Position numbers and translations under genes: made by a program. From an uncultured Rubripirellula sp. (GTDB lineage: Bacteria; Planctomycetota; Planctomycetia; Pirellulales; Pirellulaceae), in NCBI GenBank assembly GCA_938075415.1, contig CALJHC010000030.1:1-64000 (forward strand): DNA of 64,000 nt. Direction: 5' to 3'. Shown here piece by piece: positions 39,291 through 48,927 of this stretch (positions are counted from its first letter, which is position 1; every line of letters begins with the position of its first letter). The notes under the pieces were generated by a model. The model did not search any database. It had not been told where the DNA came from and saw only the letters and a program-made list of their open reading frames with translations.

Positions 39291-40901
39291 ATGCGCGCAC
39301 TTGTAATTGACGACTCGCGACCGATTCGTGGAATCATTGCGAAAATCATGCGCGGTCTGAACTTTAAGACAGTTGAGGCGGGCAATGGAATTGAGGCTTT
39401 GCGGCATTTGGAGGAATCGGGTTCCTTTGATGTCGTGACCATCAATTGGGAAATGCCCGAGATGGACGGGATGGAGTTCATTAATCGTATTCGACGCGAT
39501 TCACGATACAGGAAGTTACCACTGTTGATGATCAGTAGCATCTCCAACGAGGACAGCATCAAGGCAGCCCGTGATGCTGGGGTGAATGATTACCTGATAA
39601 AACCTTGCACCGAGAGATCCATTACTCGAAAGTTACGAGCGATCGGAGTATTGGAGGATCCTACTGCAGGTCAAACAGCCAGCGTATCTCCTGTGACGGA
39701 AAAACCGCAAGGAGTTGGTCCAAGTGGCGAACCGATCCAGGCTCGATCAGCACTTTCTAGTTCGAAGTCGGCGACCGGAAATCAGCGGAAGTCACCTAAT
39801 AAAAGTCGGACCAACAGCAAGTCAAAGAAGCCTGACGAGACCTTATCAAAACCCATCCGCGTTTTATTAGTCGACGATTCGAGCGTCGTCAGAAACATCG
39901 TGAGATCGACACTCGAGGATGTTGGCGGTTTTGAGGTGGTTGGTGGAGCAGCAGATGGCATTGTGGGGCTTGAGATGATTCGCCAGCATCTGCCAGATGT
40001 TGTGCTTCTTGATGTTGATATGCCCAGGATGGATGGCTTGGAGTTATTGCGAGAGTTACGCGAGGATAAAGTCAAAGTACCGATTGTCATGTTCAGTTCT
40101 CGAACTGAAAAAGGCGCAAAAACGACAACCGATGCGTTGTTACTTGGTGCAAAAGATTTTGTATTCAAGCCAGGCGGGACGCGGATGGTGGACCTCCATG
40201 CCGGCCGAGCGACAGTTCGCGAGCAAATTGCTCCGCGTTTGAAGTGGCTGAGTGCACGAAGTGCTCTCAGGGTTGAAAAACCCGTTGCGGTCCAAGCGCG
40301 ACCGACAAAAAAGAAGGATGTGGATTTAGTGGTGATTGCAGCCAGCACCGGTGGTCCAGCAGCTTTGGCATCGGTTTTCCATAACCCATCGTTTCGCCAA
40401 TCCCTTTTGAAGCCAATTCTTGTTGTTCAGCACATGCCGGCGCTGTTCACCAATTACCTTGCACTCAGGCTGGCGGAGGAGACTGGACTCGACATCGCTG
40501 AGGCGACAGCGGGCGAGGCTCTGAAGCCGGGAATGATTCGAATCGCGCCGGGAGGACAGCACCTTTCGTTGAAGCGAGTTCGAAATGAATATCAGGCGGT
40601 GATTGACCGTTCTCCAGCGGTTAATTCTTGTCGACCATCTGCAGATGTTCTTTTTCTTTCTGCTGCGCAAGAAACACAAGGTAATGTTCTTGGAGTCATC
40701 CTTTCCGGGATGGGGTACGACGGTAGGGAGGGGTGTCGTGCTATTCGCCAGGCCGGAGGATGGGTAATTGCACAAGATGAAGCAACGAGTGTTGTTTGGG
40801 GAATGCCCGGTAGCGTGGTAACTGAAGGTCTAGCTGACCACATCATTCCAATTGAATTAGTCGGAAAGAAAATCGGCTCTCACCTGAAGGTGGAGTCATG
40901 A
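39291..40901 (+). CDS. cheB: CheB methylesterase with an extra N-terminal pseudo-receiver
   Basis: 536 residues from ATG 39291 (a GTG directly before is also in frame). N-terminal receiver (~1-120) keeps the acidic pair VIDDS and the Lys in LIKPC. The phospho-acceptor position reads INWEMPEMDG, with Asn (~52) instead of Asp. A Ser/Lys-rich linker follows (~120-187). A normal CheB receiver starts near 189 with its Asp at ~241 (LLDVDMPRMDG). The methylesterase has catalytic Ser ~352 (AASTGG), His ~381 (VVQHMP) and Asp ~477 (GMGYDG). It demethylates or deamidates receptors for adaptation. It overlaps cheR by 4 bp (ATGA). Confidence 0.93.
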   Translation: MRALVIDDSRPIRGIIAKIMRGLNFKTVEAGNGIEALRHLEESGSFDVVTINWEMPEMDGMEFINRIRRDSRYRKLPLLMISSISNEDSIKAARDAGVNDYLIKPCTERSITRKLRAIGVLEDPTAGQTASVSPVTEKPQGVGPSGEPIQARSALSSSKSATGNQRKSPNKSRTNSKSKKPDETLSKPIRVLLVDDSSVVRNIVRSTLEDVGGFEVVGGAADGIVGLEMIRQHLPDVVLLDVDMPRMDGLELLRELREDKVKVPIVMFSSRTEKGAKTTTDALLLGAKDFVFKPGGTRMVDLHAGRATVREQIAPRLKWLSARSALRVEKPVAVQARPTKKKDVDLVVIAASTGGPAALASVFHNPSFRQSLLKPILVVQHMPALFTNYLALRLAEETGLDIAEATAGEALKPGMIRIAPGGQHLSLKRVRNEYQAVIDRSPAVNSCRPSADVLFLSAAQETQGNVLGVILSGMGYDGREGCRAIRQAGGWVIAQDEATSVVWGMPGSVVTEGLADHIIPIELVGKKIGSHLKVES

Positions 40902-41746
40902 GAAAAGAGAATCAATCAAAAATGACGCTTTCGCAAGAAGATTTTAGTCTCGTTCAAGACATGCTTTCTCAGCGTGTTGGTATCTCGTTAGCTGCTGGAA
41001 AAGAGTACTTGGTGGTGAACCGACTCTCGCCGTTGGTGGATACCTTTCAATTTGATTCCTTGCACGGTTTAATTCACTCGCTGCAAATCGGGAGCAATAG
41101 TAATTTATGGGATGAGGTGGTCGATGTTCTTGCGGTGCATGAAACTTTTTTCTTTAGGGATCAGGCTCCCTTTCAACAGTTAGAAAAAGATGTTTTGCCT
41201 GCGATTTGCAAAGAGGCGGAACGAACCGGAAGAAAGATTACGATTTGGTCTGCTGGTTGCAGTACCGGGCAGGAAGCCTACAGCATTGCAATGTTGCTGG
41301 CGGAAATTGCACCACAACTTTCAAAGCGAGTTCAGATTATAGGAAGCGATGTCTCGTCGAAGGTCTTGCAGTCTGCGTCTGAAGGAGTGTACCGGAAGTT
41401 CGAGGTTTCACGCGGTTTGAGTTCCTCGCGACTGAATCGATTTTTTGAACCGGTGGAAAGTGGCTGGCAGGTCAAAAAAAACTTGCGGTCAATGATGGAA
41501 TGGAAGAAATTCAGTTTAGCGGGAACTTGGCCCTCGCTGCCTCAATTCGATTTGGTGTTACTTCGCAATGTGATGGTTTATTTCCAGCCTGCGGTGCGTG
41601 AGCAACTGATTAAACGAATCACTCCCCTTTTGCGTCCCAACGGTCGTTTTGTCGTTGGAAGTGCAGAATCGTTGATGGCTTATGAGCATACCTTGCAAAC
41701 AGTTTCATCAATGAACGCTACGCACTATGTGGTTCCCCAAACCTAA
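40898..41746 (+). CDS. cheR: Chemotaxis receptor methyltransferase CheR
   Basis: 282 residues. An N-terminal helical domain ends with HETFFFRD, the conserved pre-SAM motif. The SAM-binding loop is WSAGCSTGQEAYSIAM and motif IV is FDLVLLRNVMVYF. It methylates receptor glutamates, opposing CheB. Its ATG overlaps the cheB stop, which implies translational coupling. It ends the cluster; no cheY or cheD follows. Confidence 0.95.
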   Translation: MRKENQSKMTLSQEDFSLVQDMLSQRVGISLAAGKEYLVVNRLSPLVDTFQFDSLHGLIHSLQIGSNSNLWDEVVDVLAVHETFFFRDQAPFQQLEKDVLPAICKEAERTGRKITIWSAGCSTGQEAYSIAMLLAEIAPQLSKRVQIIGSDVSSKVLQSASEGVYRKFEVSRGLSSSRLNRFFEPVESGWQVKKNLRSMMEWKKFSLAGTWPSLPQFDLVLLRNVMVYFQPAVREQLIKRITPLLRPNGRFVVGSAESLMAYEHTLQTVSSMNATHYVVPQT

Positions 41747-42005
41747 TCGGTGATCTCCTTTCCAACTAATCTTCAATCGTGATGAGGATGTTGCAGTTGC
41801 GAGAACTTTGACCATGTTATCTCTCTTCCGGCAGGTTGCTTGGTAAGACTTTTTCTTGCTACGGTTTGGCAGAGCGCTGCAGATTGCGATTTGCCACATC
41901 CAACTTTTTTTGCGTTCGCGGGCATTTGCTGAAAAGCTGGCACCTTAGCTCACTTAGATTTCGGGTACCTAACCATTCGTTTCTTGACGCTTGGCTGCAG
42001 CGGAA

Positions 42006-42923
42006 TTAGTTCTTCTCTTTCAAGACTCGCTCGATGAAGCGTAAAAGCAGAGGGTGGGCAGGAATGGCCATCTTGCCATGGTTGTATCCGTCAAGCTCGT
42101 AGAGTTTCGCATCAGGATGGCCAACCACCTGCATCATCCTCCACATGTAGGCGTTTTCCTCGTAGCGACCGAGCATTTCCAGCTCGCGATCACCTGTGAT
42201 AAACAGAATGGGAGCAGCACTTGGCCGCACGTGGTAAAGGGGTGCCAGATCGTTTATCAATGGCTTCGTTTTGGTAAGGCCGAGTTCCTTCCTTGCGGTG
42301 AAATGAGTGATGGTGTGACCGCTGTAAGGGATCAGCCCAGCGATGTCATCAGCATCAATTTTATAGTTGGAAAGCAATGATTTATCTAAACCAATCATGC
42401 TCGTTAAGTAACCACCAGCTGAGTGACCGCTGAGAAAGATTCGATTCTTTGACCCGCCGTATTTTTCAATTTGCTGAAACACCCAAGCAACCGAAGCCGC
42501 GGCATCATCAAGGCATTCGCGAACGGTTACTTTCGGGCATAGTCGGTAGTCGACAGTTGCGACGGCGATACCTTGATTCTTTAGCGCAGTGGGGATTGAT
42601 CGTTTGCCACTGGTGAGGCCGCCCCCGTGAAACCAGATTACGGTAGCGTAGTTTTCACGATTGGTGGGATAATACAGATCCAGTTGGCAGGCATCGGCGA
42701 GATTCGTGTCGTTGCGATACGATTGATCGTTGAGGGTTTGGTAGACGGCAGGTTGAGGTGTTTCAGCCGACGCTTGGGGTTGGCTGATACAACAGACTGC
42801 AGCCAGTATGATTAGCCGTTTGCAAATCGAAGTGAAACAGTTTCTTGCTCTATCAATTCGTTTGCTGGATCGAATGACTGTTGCGTTGATGTGAGTGGCG
42901 GTAAGAGTTAAGTCAACGGGCAT
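42006..42923 (-). CDS. Secreted alpha/beta-hydrolase (esterase)
   Basis: 305 residues from ATG 42923 (42956 is an alternative). A long basic N-terminal tail (~45 residues) precedes the hydrophobic signal segment (LIILAAVCCISQPQASA), so the real start may be uncertain. The catalytic domain has HGGGL (oxyanion hole), GHSAGG (nucleophile Ser), a DRELE Asp region and a GYNHG His region. It is the same broad family as the protein at 64-948 but clearly diverged. Substrate unknown; a hormone-sensitive-lipase-like esterase is likely. Confidence 0.82.
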   Translation of the reverse strand: MPVDLTLTATHINATVIRSSKRIDRARNCFTSICKRLIILAAVCCISQPQASAETPQPAVYQTLNDQSYRNDTNLADACQLDLYYPTNRENYATVIWFHGGGLTSGKRSIPTALKNQGIAVATVDYRLCPKVTVRECLDDAAASVAWVFQQIEKYGGSKNRIFLSGHSAGGYLTSMIGLDKSLLSNYKIDADDIAGLIPYSGHTITHFTARKELGLTKTKPLINDLAPLYHVRPSAAPILFITGDRELEMLGRYEENAYMWRMMQVVGHPDAKLYELDGYNHGKMAIPAHPLLLRFIERVLKEKN

Positions 42924-43830
42924 GGCTAGTGTGTTGGTTTCAGGTGTGCAAGACATGTTGGTTCGCAGGCTAGAATCTCTGGATGTGGGATTAACTTAAC
43001 AGAAATTAGCTTTGTGTTTCTACTTGTGGGAAGTGCTTGTGGTGGATGGGTGTGTTTGTCTTTCGAACGGAATTCCATCAGGTGTTTGCAAATCGATTGA
43101 CAGGGTTTCCGCCAAGGATTGCTCGGCATCACGACGAAAAATTTCTAAGGTTTTCACTTTAGCGTTTCATTTCGGCGGCGCTCTGAGGTGTTGGTTCCAT
43201 GCAGCCTATCTGGAATCCCAGTTTTGCTTGTGTTTGTTACAAGTGTGAAGCATGTTAAAGGCTTGCGTTTTGTCTTTGTTGGAATCGGTTTCATGATGAA
43301 TGCAAAAATGGCTGTCTCGCTACTTTGCACTCCGCTGGTTTTCAGAGAATCATGGGGCTGAGGTCCCGGGATTGCGAATGGCTTCGAGAATTGAAGCAGA
43401 GATTCTTTTCGGATTGGGTTTGTTGAAGCGGTTTGGTGATATTCAGGCACGATTCGGGTCTAGGGATGTTGTTGCAAGAAGGCCAAAGTTTGTCGTCTTT
43501 GTCAGTATCGTTGATCTGCCAATCGGATGAATCTTGTCCTTGGTAGAGGCGGGCTAAAAAAATTTTGATTGGGAATTCCGCAACATACGAAAAGGCGATC
43601 TCAGTGAGTGAATGAAGCGGTAGAGGGTCACTAATGGCCTTGATTGTGTCTGGATCTTGCGAGTTGGCGGTCAGGCTCTTTGTTTTCTATGAACCAACCC
43701 TTTGTAATTCGCGCTCATTTGCAATAGTTTATCCGGTTGGATCACCGTCGTTCCGTGAGCCTTTCAAGATTCGCGTATGCGCATTGTTTAACGCTGTAGT
43801 CTCCGATGCCAAGTCCTTGATGAGACCTTT
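42924..43830. other. Gene-poor stretch
   Basis: About 900 bp between the minus-strand esterase and the ZIP transporter. Several 60-98-codon frames overlap on both strands; none has a domain, signal or ribosome binding site I trust. No repeat or terminator noticed. Confidence 0.45.
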
Positions 43831-45195
43831 ATGACCCTGCAGACACAGCTGACAATCTATTGCTTAATCATCGTGCTGATGTCCACGTTGGGAGGGCAGT
43901 TGCCGTCGCTGGTTCGAATGTCTCATCTGAGAACGCAGCTCTTGATCAGCTTTGTGGGTGGTTTGATGTTGGGGATTGCTTTCCTGCATCTTTTTCCGCA
44001 CGCGATTGCCAATTTGGGTTCACCCTCGACAGCAGGTGTTGCCTGCTTGATTGGGGTGATCGCGATGTTCTTGGTGCTTCGAGCATTCAACGCGCCTCAC
44101 ACACATGGGTTCGTTGATGCGACACCCCTCAGGCTTGCCGGCGATAGCGAGATTGTTCAGCCTTGCTGCGGTGCGTTGGAGGTCAGTGAGGACTTAGATG
44201 ATGTTTTTGAACCGACCGTCAGGCAAAAGACGTTGGATTCTGCCGGCGAGCTGGAGCAAGCGTCAACCGCTGCTGAAGCCAAGCTGGCGGCTGGCACGAG
44301 CGTAAAGGGACTGCCAGCGGTATCCGAGTTAATCAGGGATGGCCTCGAGAGTGGCCAGGGAATAGTCGAGACTCCGCAGTTACCCCATCCGATCAACGAG
44401 AGCCAGGATGATGACGAGCGGCTTGGCATTGGGACTGACGGATTGATTGAGTCGGCTGAGGGTATCGTGACCGGGAACGACAGAGAAGGTTCGGGGCGAT
44501 CGGGTGTTCAGAATCGTGATTCGGTCATTGAAAGCCGTGTTAATGAGACCGGGATTGATCTACGTCGACGCCGAACTGATCAACACCATGCGCATTGCGA
44601 TCACTCACAGCATCAGCCGACAGAAGGGACAGCCAGGCGTCGTTGGTACGGTTGGGTGGGAATTCTTTTTGGACTTTGGTTGCATACTTTGATAGATGGA
44701 GTGGCTTTGGCGGCGAGTACGCTGGCAGATGCTCAGCACGCCGGGGTGGTGTTGGCGGGGTTGGGCACTTTTCTGGCGGTGGCCTTGCACAAGCCACTCG
44801 ATGCATTCACGATCACCTCCACCATGAAGTCAGGTGGTTGGTCGCCTTTTCATCAGGCGATTGTGAATGTCGTGTTTGCGATGGCTTGTCCCATTGGGGC
44901 ATTGATTTTTTACTTTGGGGTGAATCAGCAAACCGGGAACTCCGTCTTACTAGGATGGGGGTTAGCAGTTTCTTCTGGTTTCTTTATTTGCATCGCGCTG
45001 GCTGATTTGCTGCCGGAAGTTTCGTTTCACCAGCATGACCGTGGCAAATTGAGTCTGGCTCTATTTCTTGGGATCGCGTTGGCAGTTGCTGTCGAGAATC
45101 TTCCCGGGCATTCTCATGTTCACGCTCAGCAAGCCGTCTCCATTGAACAAGCGAACACTGCTGGACAGCCGTTTGTCGTTGGCAGCAGCGATTAA
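43831..45195 (+). CDS. ZIP-family metal transporter with long cytoplasmic loop
   Basis: 454 residues. Three N-terminal membrane helices (from ~7, ~35 and ~70) are followed by a long acidic loop (~105-260) ending in a His-rich patch (HHAHCDHSQHQ). The core helices then carry the metal-site motifs LHTLIDGVALAAS and LHKPLDAF, corresponding to the paired HNxxEG-type motifs of ZIP transporters. Three more helices complete the eight. ZIP proteins import zinc, iron or manganese toward the cytoplasm. The loop is about 100 residues longer than in small bacterial ZIPs. A metal-responsive role for the His patch is inference. Confidence 0.88.
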   Translation: MTLQTQLTIYCLIIVLMSTLGGQLPSLVRMSHLRTQLLISFVGGLMLGIAFLHLFPHAIANLGSPSTAGVACLIGVIAMFLVLRAFNAPHTHGFVDATPLRLAGDSEIVQPCCGALEVSEDLDDVFEPTVRQKTLDSAGELEQASTAAEAKLAAGTSVKGLPAVSELIRDGLESGQGIVETPQLPHPINESQDDDERLGIGTDGLIESAEGIVTGNDREGSGRSGVQNRDSVIESRVNETGIDLRRRRTDQHHAHCDHSQHQPTEGTARRRWYGWVGILFGLWLHTLIDGVALAASTLADAQHAGVVLAGLGTFLAVALHKPLDAFTITSTMKSGGWSPFHQAIVNVVFAMACPIGALIFYFGVNQQTGNSVLLGWGLAVSSGFFICIALADLLPEVSFHQHDRGKLSLALFLGIALAVAVENLPGHSHVHAQQAVSIEQANTAGQPFVVGSSD

Positions 45196-45629
45196 TAGCG
45201 GTCCCGCAGCAAGCAAGGTTCAGTGAGGATTCTTGATGCATCGGATAAGCCAGTGCTGATGATCATTTCCAGGGGCCGGCCAGGGCGGGTCGCCAAAGAA
45301 CTAGGCTTTCTTAAACGACCGTTGCGGACCAGTCCGAAGGGAAAGGTTACTGGCGAATGCAGTGTTCTTGTTTTGCCATTTGATCAGTCCCATCATCAGG
45401 CTTGATTTTTATTTCGGTGTTGGCGGTTTAGACCAAAAACGAGTCTCCAGTCGCCATCGGAGCAGTTTTTAAGCCGTTACTTGTTCCGTTTGCGTTTCTT
45501 TAAGGCGTGTTTTCCGGCAGTAATGACATGGCTGGCTAGTCTCCATTTTCACATGCTCGGGAAGGGGTTAGGCTTGGGAAACGTGGCCGCAATGAGCACT
45601 GGTTCGCTAGATTGGAGCGTTGGATCAAC
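45196..45629. other. Intergenic stretch, nothing seen
   Basis: 434 bp between the ZIP transporter and the glycosyltransferase gene. I see no repeat, terminator or supported gene. Confidence 0.4.
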
Positions 45630-46826
45630 ATGCCTGATTTCTTTCAACATGATCTCGTCACGACGATTCATGACCTTCAGACTGGCACTCTTGAAGGCTT
45701 GGAGTCGATGCTTCGCGAGGCAACCAAGGATCACCCCATCGGTCTTGTTTTGCCGGTGACGGCCGGAGACATGCGAGCGGAACCCTTTGGTCAAATTATC
45801 GAGCAGCTGACCGAAGCGGACTACATCGATACGGTGGTGGTGACACTGGGGGTCGCTCAGGACAGACGGGATTATGAGGAGACGGTGGCCAAGGTGAAAC
45901 CGCTTGGTGATCGGGCCAAGGTTCTTTGGACCGATGGTCCAGAGATTCAGTCGATTTATTCAGAGTTGATGGATTCTGGGATCGCAGTGGCCACACCGGG
46001 AAAGGGACGCAGTGTCTGGACGGCGTTCGGCTATCTGCTGGATGATCCGAGATTGAGTACCTTTGTGCTGCACGATTGCGACATTGTCGATTACGATCGT
46101 TTTCTTCTCGCGCGACTTTGCCTGCCGATGGTGCACCCGGCGATCGATTTTGAGTTCTGCAAAGCGTATTACGCTCGTGTAACAGATCGCATGCACGGAC
46201 GGGTGGTCCGTCTTTTGGTGACACCGTTGGTTCGGGCCCTTGCCACCGTTTTTCCCAGCAGTGAGTTCGTTCGGTTTTTGGGAGGTTTTAGGTATCCGCT
46301 GTCCGGTGAGTTTTCGCTGACGCGAAATCTAGCGAGGACCAATCGAATCCCGAGTGATTGGGGGCTAGAGGTTGGAACGCTTGCGGAGGTGTATCGCAAC
46401 ACATCCCTAAAAAAAGTTTGCCAGACAGATTTGTGTCGCCTGTACGAACACAAGCATCAGGCATTGTCTCTGGAGGATCCTCAGGCTGGATTGATGCGTA
46501 TGGCTGTCGACATCTTGACCACCGTTTATCGAACGCTGGCCAGTCAGGGAACGATCATGAGTCCCTCGACTTTTGGAACATTACGAGCTTCTTACGTGAG
46601 GGTGGCTCAGAATTGTGTTCGGCAGTATGCAGCTGATGCGATTGTGAACGATCTTGAATTCGACCGTCATCAGGAGGAACATGCAATTGATGCATTTGCG
46701 AGTTGCATTACCAAGGCGGCCGAGTTATTCCGAGACGATCCCAGCGGTGCAGAAGCGATTCCAAATTGGACCCGAGTGAGAGCCGCATTTCCTAATCTGA
46801 CTCAGCGGTTGAGAGACGCTGTCTAG
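45630..46826 (+). CDS. GT-A glycosyltransferase, glucosyl-3-phosphoglycerate synthase-like
   Basis: 398 residues from ATG 45630 (a TTG at 45612 is less likely). The N-terminal GT-A fold starts with IGLVLPVTAGDM. GKGRSVWTAFGYL and the metal-binding DxD motif (LHDCDIVDYDRF, ~150) follow, and the C-terminal half is helical. The pattern matches the GT81 glucosyl-3-phosphoglycerate synthases, which join a sugar nucleotide to 3-phosphoglycerate for glucosylglycerate-type compatible solutes. No phosphatase partner lies next to it, so the exact donor and product remain open. A weak stem-loop with eight T residues overlaps its stop. Confidence 0.78.
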   Translation: MPDFFQHDLVTTIHDLQTGTLEGLESMLREATKDHPIGLVLPVTAGDMRAEPFGQIIEQLTEADYIDTVVVTLGVAQDRRDYEETVAKVKPLGDRAKVLWTDGPEIQSIYSELMDSGIAVATPGKGRSVWTAFGYLLDDPRLSTFVLHDCDIVDYDRFLLARLCLPMVHPAIDFEFCKAYYARVTDRMHGRVVRLLVTPLVRALATVFPSSEFVRFLGGFRYPLSGEFSLTRNLARTNRIPSDWGLEVGTLAEVYRNTSLKKVCQTDLCRLYEHKHQALSLEDPQAGLMRMAVDILTTVYRTLASQGTIMSPSTFGTLRASYVRVAQNCVRQYAADAIVNDLEFDRHQEEHAIDAFASCITKAAELFRDDPSGAEAIPNWTRVRAAFPNLTQRLRDAV

Positions 46827-46839
46827 CGGAGTTTTTTTT
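46817..46839 (+). terminator. Weak terminator at the end of the glycosyltransferase gene
   Basis: A short CGCT/AGCG stem (46817-46820 with 46825-46828) and a GTCT loop overlap the stop codon, followed after GAG by eight T residues (46832-46839). The stem is only 4 bp, so this is tentative. Confidence 0.35.
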
Positions 46840-47103
46840 AGTAGAGACGCTGTTGAGTATGGTTCAGCACTCGTCAGTGCCGGTTGGACGCAGCAAGCGT
46901 GAGAATCGATTTGGTTTGGGAATCAACGCAGGTTTGCGTCACGCTAGATTCTTCACGTTTTGGCCAAAGTAGCCCAAAAAAGGGTTTTGCCGGACCTCTT
47001 CTTTTTCATGGCTTCTGAGGTGATCATTCAAATGTCAGGGGACTTACCGCGGCGGGAACGGTCGCGTTTGCCGTGGTACTGACTCGGGGTGCCGGGCTGG
47101 TGA

Positions 47104-47886
47104 TCAAATTTGTTGATTGGCTTGTTCTTCGGCCGCACTGGGTTTGAGGTATCGGGGCATCAGTTTCAGCGGGTCGATGGTCTGCCCAAGTTGATAGGCT
47201 CTCCAGCCAAGCAGTCCGACCCCAATCGCATCACAGGATCGCTCGAGCCAGTCCAGTCCGGCTTCGCGAAAAGGTCGCTCGTCACCGGTGTTGAGCCAGT
47301 TTCGGGGCATGGGAATCACATTTTCTGTCAGGCGTTTCTCGCCCTGGCCTATTTTCGACAGGTGCCGGCTCCAGCCTTGAGAGTCCAAAACTTGCGTTTG
47401 CGGTGGATGAGGTGTCCATAGTGGGGATAGCTGGTTTTGTGGGGGTAGCAATTCTTGGCGATGAAAGCAGCCAGAGTAGATTTGGCCACGATACGCATCC
47501 AATCCGACACAGACCGAAACAGCCTCCGGGTGATCCTGAAAGGTGGTTGCCGCGATTGCAGCTAGCGAATCGACCGACACCAATGGGATTTTGAGTGCGT
47601 ATCCGAGAGATTTTGCCGTCGTCACTCCGATTCGAAGCCCAGTGAAGGATCCTGGGCCATCCGCGATGGAAATCAGGTCTAATCGGCGAGTCCCAGAGCG
47701 ATGTTGTGCAAGAATCTGGTCCAAATGCACCGCCAGCGTTGCAGCAGTTCGGGTGGTTTTTGGCAGATTTATGGATTCGAGAACCAAATTGCCCCGCAAA
47801 ATGGCGAGAGATCCGTGTCGACCGGTTGTTTCGATTGCCAGTTGCACGGGGGCAGCACGATGGTCAGCGACGATTACATCTGTCAT
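47104..47886 (-). CDS. tsaB: tRNA threonylcarbamoyladenosine biosynthesis protein TsaB
   Basis: 260 residues of the ASKHA-fold YeaZ/TsaB family. LAIETTGRHGSLAIL begins the fold, and GPGSFTGLRIGVTTAKSLGYAL is the family's most conserved block (~72-92). TsaB is the scaffold partner of TsaD and TsaE in making the t6A37 modification of tRNAs that read ANN codons. The C-terminal ~40 residues end in PRYLKPSAAE, a usual TsaB ending. It diverges from the metallophosphoesterase genes with ~107 bp between, which must hold both promoters. Confidence 0.92.
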   Translation of the reverse strand: MTDVIVADHRAAPVQLAIETTGRHGSLAILRGNLVLESINLPKTTRTAATLAVHLDQILAQHRSGTRRLDLISIADGPGSFTGLRIGVTTAKSLGYALKIPLVSVDSLAAIAATTFQDHPEAVSVCVGLDAYRGQIYSGCFHRQELLPPQNQLSPLWTPHPPQTQVLDSQGWSRHLSKIGQGEKRLTENVIPMPRNWLNTGDERPFREAGLDWLERSCDAIGVGLLGWRAYQLGQTIDPLKLMPRYLKPSAAEEQANQQI

Positions 47887-47992
47887 AATTTTTTTATGGG
47901 ATTGCCGTGAATTTTTGGTTCCCTTTACAATCTTGGATTGCGGGAACGCGAACGCTGATGGCGGATCTACAAATTACGGTTAGGAAAGACCA

Positions 47993-48751
47993 GTGAAACG
48001 AGCGTTAATTAGTGATATCCACGGGAATCTCGAAGCACTCGAGGCTGTTTTGTCGGATATCAGTAGTTCGTCCGTGGATGAAATTTACTGTCTCGGGGAC
48101 ATCATTGGCTATGGTCCAAATCCATGCGAATGCTTGGACCTAGTGATGCAGCGATGCAAGTCAACCATCCTTGGCAATCATGACCAAGCTGCGCTTTTCG
48201 ATCCAGATGGATTTAATCCAATGGCGTTGCAAGCGATCTACTGGACTCGGGATCGTCTCGATAGCGGCCCAGGCTCTCGGGATGTGGTCGACGGGCGTTG
48301 GGATTTTTTGGGTGAGCTTCCAAGAAATATCGACGAGGGCGAATTTAAATTTGTTCACGGTTCACCTCGAGATCCGACCAACGAATACGTCTTTCCCGAA
48401 TATGTATTTGATCAACGAAAAATGGAGATTCTGTTCGGGAAAGTGCAGAGTTATTGCTTCATGGGACACACCCACCTTCCCGGCGTGTTCACGACGGGGT
48501 GCGAATTTGTGTCCCCCGATGAGTTCGAGCACGTTTACCAACTGACTGGTGAGAAGGTGCTGGCGAACGTTGGAAGCGTAGGCCAGCCTCGGGATGACGA
48601 TAATCGATCGTGTTATGTCATTTTGGACACAGAAGCAAAAACGTTGACCTACCGGCGAATCGCCTACGATATTGAAAAAACTGCAAACAAAATTTACGCC
48701 GAGGCGGATTTGTCGGATGCACTGGGTGATCGGTTGAAACATGGTCGCTAA
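47993..48751 (+). CDS. Metallophosphoesterase (YfcE/diadenosine-like), copy 1
   Basis: 252 residues from GTG 47993, supported by AGGAAAG 8 nt upstream. Calcineurin-fold two-metal phosphoesterase: SDIHGN (metal site 1), GDIIGYGPNP, GNHD and the GHTH site are all present in order. The family hydrolyses phosphodiesters or phosphoprotein/nucleotide substrates; the true substrate is unknown. It is followed after 176 bp by a paralogue of the same length with roughly half the residues identical. Confidence 0.88.
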   Translation: MKRALISDIHGNLEALEAVLSDISSSSVDEIYCLGDIIGYGPNPCECLDLVMQRCKSTILGNHDQAALFDPDGFNPMALQAIYWTRDRLDSGPGSRDVVDGRWDFLGELPRNIDEGEFKFVHGSPRDPTNEYVFPEYVFDQRKMEILFGKVQSYCFMGHTHLPGVFTTGCEFVSPDEFEHVYQLTGEKVLANVGSVGQPRDDDNRSCYVILDTEAKTLTYRRIAYDIEKTANKIYAEADLSDALGDRLKHGR

Positions 48752-48927
48752 TGCGGCGTTCTTTGCTCTCGACGTTATGAATCTTGTTAGGCCGTACGAC
48801 GATTCACCCAGACCTTGCTGTTTCCGACAAGACAAGATGGCATCGGCGTCGTTCATTATTAGTCAGATAAATGTGATTGCGGTTCCGCGAGACCTCTGAC
48901 ACCACCGAGTCAATTTCGCCCTAAGTC

